A stretch of DNA of 64,000 nt from assembly GCF_932526225.1 (NCBI RefSeq), contig NC_064046.1, forward strand, positions 7,241,219 to 7,305,218. The letters are read 5' to 3'. Both the position numbers and the translations under genes were made by a program. The notes under the pieces were generated by a model that saw only the letters and a list, made by a program, of their open reading frames with translations, was not told the DNA's origin and searched no databases. The first letter of the stretch is position 1. Each line of letters begins with the position of its first letter. This document shows positions 62,001 to 64,000 of the stretch, piece after piece. This stretch comes from Nematostella vectensis. Its lineage: Eukaryota; Cnidaria; Anthozoa; Actiniaria; Edwardsiidae.

Positions 62001-64000
62001 AACACCTGAAGAGAACACTGTATCTTGTGCCTAAACATCAAAATGAAAACAAACAAACAAACAGCCTTGATAACAGGCTACAAAACTCTATTGTCTGGTT
62101 GACAAGTCAGTACTGACCTCATTTACGCAAATAGAGAGCACATCAGCCTTGTGGGTGTTGTAACTCTGAAAAATAATCAAACAGTCAAAGAATTTGGAAT
62201 TTTATCCTGTCAACTATCAATATCTTATCCATTGTCAAATGGAACACGAATCAAACAAAAATCCAGAAATCTTACAGTACCTACATCAATCGAAATACAA
62301 GTAATTCAATAAATATATAATAAGCATAAGACAGCCAACCACAACTACAGATATGTCACTTGCGTTAGTGTAGCGGAAAAGAGGGGTCACAACCTAAACA
62401 TATCATTTGGCCAGTCCAGTTTTCCTTTCTTTTCCATGTTTTATTCACACTATTATCTGTTTTAAGTGGGTCACATGGACTGCTACCACCCTGTTGTATA
62501 AGTGGGTCACATGGACTACTACCAACCTGTTGTATAAGTGGGTCACATGGACTGCTACCAACCTGTTGTATAAGTGGGTCACATGGACTGCTACCAACCT
62601 GTTGTATAAGTGGGTCACATGGACTGCTACCAACCTGTTGTATAAGTGGGTCACATGGACTGCTACCATCCTGTTGTATAAGTGGGTCACATGGACTGCT
62701 ACCAACCTGTTGTATAAGTGGGTCACATGGACTACTACCAACCTGTTGTATAAGTGGGTCACATGGACTGCTACCATCCTGTTGTATAAGTGGGTCACAT
62801 GGACTGCTACCAACCTGTTGTATAAGTGGGTCACATGGACTGCTACCAACCTGTTGTATAAGTGGGTCACATGGACTGCTACCATCCTGTTGTATAAGTG
62901 GGTCACATGGACTTCTACCAACCTGTTGTATAAGTGGGTCACATGGACTTCTACCAACCTGTTGTATAAGTGGGTCACATGGACTGCTACCAACCTGTTG
63001 TATAAGTGGGTCACATGGACTGCTACCAACCTGTTGTATAAGTGGGTCACATGGACTGCTACCATCCTGTTGTATAAGTGGCTCACATGGACTGCTACCA
63101 ACCTGTTGTATAAGTGGGTCACATGGACTGCTACCAACCTATTGTATAAGTGGGTCACATGGACTGCTACCATCCTGTTGTATAAGTGGGTCACATGGAC
63201 TGCTACCAACCTGTTGTATAAGTGGGTCACATGGACTGCTACCATCCTGTTGTATAAGTGGGTCACATGGACTGCTACCAACCTGTTGTATATGTGGGTC
63301 ACATGGACTGCTACCAACCTGTTGTATAAGTGGGTCACATGGGCTGCTACCAACCTGTTGTATAAGTGGGTCACATGGACTGCTACCAACCTGTTGTATA
63401 AGTGGGTCACATGGACTGCTACCAACCTGTTGTATAAGTGGGTCACATGGACTGCTACCAACCTGTTGTATAAGTGGGTCACATGGAGTGCTACCAACCT
63501 GTAAAAGAGTGCCTTGATTCCCATCCCAGAACTGTGTGTTTCCCAGCGAGTCTCCAGTGATAATAGTGAAATTGCTAGGACAAGGAAAGCCCATTAGAAT
63601 TGGAAAAAATAAATCATCTTGTAACTAGAATGGTTTCTGGTTTTTGCTGTGTACTTTGTATGGTTGCTGTTGTGTTGCTGGTATTGTTTGTAAATAGTTG
63701 TTTGGTGTAGGCTAGTATTGCTATTGTTGCTGCTTCTTATATTGCTGTACTTCTGTATTGTAGCTGTTTATCAGCTGTTTATTTGTTGTTGTCAATATTG
63801 CTGTTGTTGTTTCTATTTTGCTACAGTGTGTTGTCACTGTTGTTGTTGCTGCTGCTGTTGCTTTAGTTGGTGTGCAGTTTTTCTGCTGTTGTTGTCATCA
63901 CTATTGTTATTGCTACTGCTACTGATATTACAGTTGTCACTCCAGCTATAATTTTCTAACCTCGTGATATAAACACCCCAAATCAAGGTGCACCGGGATG
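47012..64000 (-). CDS. UTP4 (cirhin) small-subunit processome WD40 protein, 3' sixteen exons
   Basis: UTP4 is a t-UTP subcomplex scaffold of two beta-propellers that acts on pre-rRNA in the nucleolus. Exons in transcript order: 63961-64000 (runs off the window), 63499-63574, 62118-62165, 61962-62030, 60906-61008, 60698-60777, 59620-59701, 59360-59418, 58832-58927, 58717-58746, 58395-58490, 55830-55887, 50958-51274, 49456-49551, 48504-48689, 47012-47251 (TAG stop). Phases fit at all fifteen junctions; 557 residues are visible. Landmarks shared with human UTP4: RCTLIWGVYITSNFTIITGD, GNTQFWDGNQGTLLQ, HSHDIRALVM...LLISGGVDT, ILKLWRLGES, SAISPCATWVAFS, LLAVSPDHQWAAS, and the C-terminal LVVVERPWMDTVQNLPP. 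The exon 50958-51274 adds about 65 mostly Lys-rich residues after FDLEE that the human protein lacks. Its 5' splice site (AGT|GTGTGA) is weak and is my phase-based choice. Arrays of repeats occupy most introns. Confidence 0.94.
47632..48487 (-). repeat. 23-bp minisatellite in the last UTP4 intron, about 37 copies
   Basis: The unit on the minus strand is AGATGAGTATGTGATGGTCTGTG. It starts 16 bases after the 5' splice site of exon 48504-48689 and fills most of the intron. Confidence 0.95.
49745..50970 (-). repeat. 22-bp minisatellite overlapping a UTP4 5' splice site, about 55 copies
   Basis: The unit on the minus strand is TGAGTGTGTATGACTTGTGTGA, with longer variants containing GTTACAACTGTGTGAAGAG. 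The exon end (CTTGACTTGTCAAAGAGT then GTGTGAAAAG) aligns with the unit, so the last about 20 coding bases and the donor are the first, diverged repeat. Confidence 0.85.
51254..54745 (-). repeat. 42-bp minisatellite made of a UTP4 3' splice site plus exon start, about 83 copies
   Basis: On the minus strand the unit is GATACTATAGTGTGTGGCTG followed by CATATTGTCTGTTCTGTTGTAG. The real exon begins GATACTATAGTGTGCGGCTGC right after a TTCTGTTGTAG acceptor, so each unit is half exon and half intron and carries its own pyrimidine tract and AG. A 42-bp period keeps the exon frame, and runs of up to 925 codons are open. Two 40-bp units about 460 bp apart (near 51550 and 52012) mark a duplicated block. 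Variants CAATTG/CAACAG alternate in the distal part. Confidence 0.96.
54746..54919. other. Unique DNA between two arrays
   Basis: Intron sequence of UTP4 with no recognised feature. Confidence 0.5.
54920..55833 (-). repeat. 49-55 bp minisatellite overlapping a UTP4 5' splice site, about 18 copies
   Basis: The unit on the minus strand contains GGTATAATAGTGGCAG, ACGTAACAAATGGATATTG and CGTGATATTATCAT. The true exon end reads CTGCAAGGTATAGTAGTGGCAG, so the donor GTATA is the first copy's start. Some units carry an extra TACAGT. Confidence 0.93.
56010..57197 (-). repeat. GGGTAT-rich tandem arrays, 28- and 30-bp units
   Basis: Two contiguous families lie in one UTP4 intron. The first, at about 56010-56335, has unit GGGTATTGGGTATAGCATAT plus AAAGTGTATA (30 bp). 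The second, at about 56336-57197, has unit GGGTATTTGGTAAAGGGTGT plus AGTGTATA (28 bp), with insertions of TAGGGTA and TATTCGG. Though G-rich on the plus strand, this is not the TTAGGG telomere repeat. Confidence 0.93.
57198..57990. other. UTP4 intron, unassigned
   Basis: No exon that continues UTP4 is needed here, since the phases join directly from 58395 to 55887. A 76-codon minus-strand ORF (57362-57592) is unrecognised. An inverted pair TGGTCTCATT/AATGAGACCA lies at about 57817-57848. Confidence 0.5.
57997..58053 (-). pseudogene. Partial copy of the UTP4 exon at 58395-58490
   Basis: The minus strand reads TGTACATTTTCTGCCTCAGC, CAGGGAATCTCTCCCCAGC and ACATCAACTCC. The real acceptor and exon read TGTACAGGTTCTGCCTCTGC, CAGGGAATCTGTCCCCAGC and TCATCAACTCC. 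The acceptor AG is changed to AT in the copy, so it should not be spliced. Confidence 0.85.
58078..58396 (-). repeat. TACCC-rich array starting at a UTP4 5' splice site
   Basis: The exon ends CAATACAG|GTATCCTATACC. The intron continues as degenerate CCAATACCCTATACCCAATG and CCCTGTACCCAATACCC repeats to about 58078. The donor itself resembles the repeat (GTATCC/GTACCC). Confidence 0.88.
58717..58746 (-). CDS. UTP4 microexon, ten codons
   Basis: Thirty bases (SEDNKAKVKR) between a good acceptor (TTTTTTCTCAG) and a GTATGG donor, phase 0 on both sides. It matches the position of EHDNISLKRV in human UTP4, between the exons at 58832-58927 and 58395-58490. Listed separately because automated annotation could miss it. 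Confidence 0.85.
58960..59116 (-). repeat. About 57-bp repeat upstream of a UTP4 3' splice site
   Basis: About 2.5 copies on the minus strand of a unit with TTTGACCAAGATCTATGGCA and TTTCACCCTGTTCACATG. The stretch leading into the exon at 58927 (TTTGACCAAGTTCTATGCCC) resembles the unit's start. Confidence 0.85.
59935..60709 (-). repeat. 36-bp minisatellite carrying a UTP4 5' splice site, about 21 copies
   Basis: The unit on the minus strand is GCGTTACCTCATGTAAGATT then AACACTAACACATGCC. The real exon end is TCATTACCTCAT|GTAAGATT, so every full unit repeats the last about nine exon bases and a strong GTAAGA donor. Many units keep the exon frame (LPHVRLTLTHAA); a few shorter units and the exon-proximal ones break it. 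Confidence 0.94.
61018..61600 (-). repeat. 24-bp minisatellite next to a UTP4 3' splice site, about 24 copies
   Basis: The unit on the minus strand is CATTCATCCCTTGATGGTTA plus CACA. It runs up to about ten bases from the acceptor TTTATATCAG of exon 60906-61008; the final copy, CCTTGATGGTTTATATCAG, merges into the splice site. Confidence 0.93.
61601..61960. other. UTP4 intron, no further feature
   Basis: Single-copy intron sequence between the 24-bp array and the 5' splice site of exon 61962-62030. I looked for snoRNA boxes and saw no convincing pair. Confidence 0.45.
62462..63505 (-). repeat. 36-bp minisatellite carrying a UTP4 5' splice site, about 29 copies
   Basis: The unit on the minus strand is CACTTATACAACAGGTTGGT then AGCAGTCCATGTGACC. 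The true exon end is CACTCTTTTACAG|GTTGGTAGCA, so each unit holds a CAG|GTTGGT donor-like site. Read in the exon frame, the first ten or so units are open as a 12-residue repeat (VGSSPCDPLIQQ). Confidence 0.95.
63600..63950. repeat. TTG/CTG-rich simple sequence in a UTP4 intron
   Basis: Imperfect TTGTTG, CTGCTG and TATTGCTGTTG runs fill the intron between exons 63499-63574 and 63961-64000. Confidence 0.8.

Noticed and set aside
47632..63505. Possible CRISPR-like arrays
   Set aside because: Units are directly tandem with no unique spacers, and the sequence is a eukaryotic nuclear genome.
62407..63524. Long ORFs of 365 and 359 codons on both strands
   Set aside because: Products of the 36-bp period; no domain, and the true coding part here is only 63499-63574.

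Overview
This is an intron-rich animal nuclear sequence, most likely from an anthozoan cnidarian such as a sea anemone or coral. The inference rests on GT-AG introns, vertebrate-like protein sequences, an abundance of degenerate DNA elements, Ty3/gypsy and BEL/Pao remnants, and many minisatellites. I see no prokaryotic features. The species is inferred from overall character, not proven.

Layout. 1-3.3 kb: tandem repeats and intron-like DNA. 3.35-11.3 kb (+): the 3' half of a VAP gene (ER tail-anchored MSP-domain protein), with at least two DNA elements sitting in its introns. 11.3-21.6 kb: gene-poor, with a broken Ty3/gypsy element (14.85-17.98 kb), small palindromic insertions, a transposon-associated ORF remnant and a 27-bp minisatellite. 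21.8-22.9 kb (-): an intronless class A GPCR. 23-34 kb: mostly non-coding DNA with dispersed repeats and a nested AAT array. 34.0-34.5 kb (-): an intact single-exon 6-pyruvoyl-tetrahydropterin synthase. 38.8-44.8 kb (-): a complete six-exon RBM28 gene. 45.3-46.4 kb: a BEL/Pao fragment. 47.0-64.0 kb (-): sixteen exons of UTP4 (cirhin), with the 5' end beyond the window.

Function. RBM28 and UTP4 are both nucleolar ribosome-biogenesis proteins and lie in tandem on the same strand. I resolved their splice structure by hand. The phases agree at every junction: RBM28 sums to 2580 nt (859 aa plus stop), and the visible part of UTP4 to 557 aa plus stop.

Most striking observation. Nearly every minisatellite in UTP4 is anchored on or right beside a splice junction. 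The repeat units contain copies of the 5' splice site (arrays at 49.7-51.0, 54.9-55.8, 59.9-60.7 and 62.5-63.5 kb) or of the 3' splice site plus the first 21 exon bases (51.25-54.75 kb, about 83 copies). Three of these arrays have unit lengths divisible by three (36, 36 and 42 bp) and stay open, over long stretches, in the frame of the adjoining exon. In RBM28 a 30-bp array is built from the last codons and the stop codon of the gene. A weaker version of the same pattern follows the GPCR stop codon. I propose this gene-boundary-anchored expansion as the pattern most worth following up.
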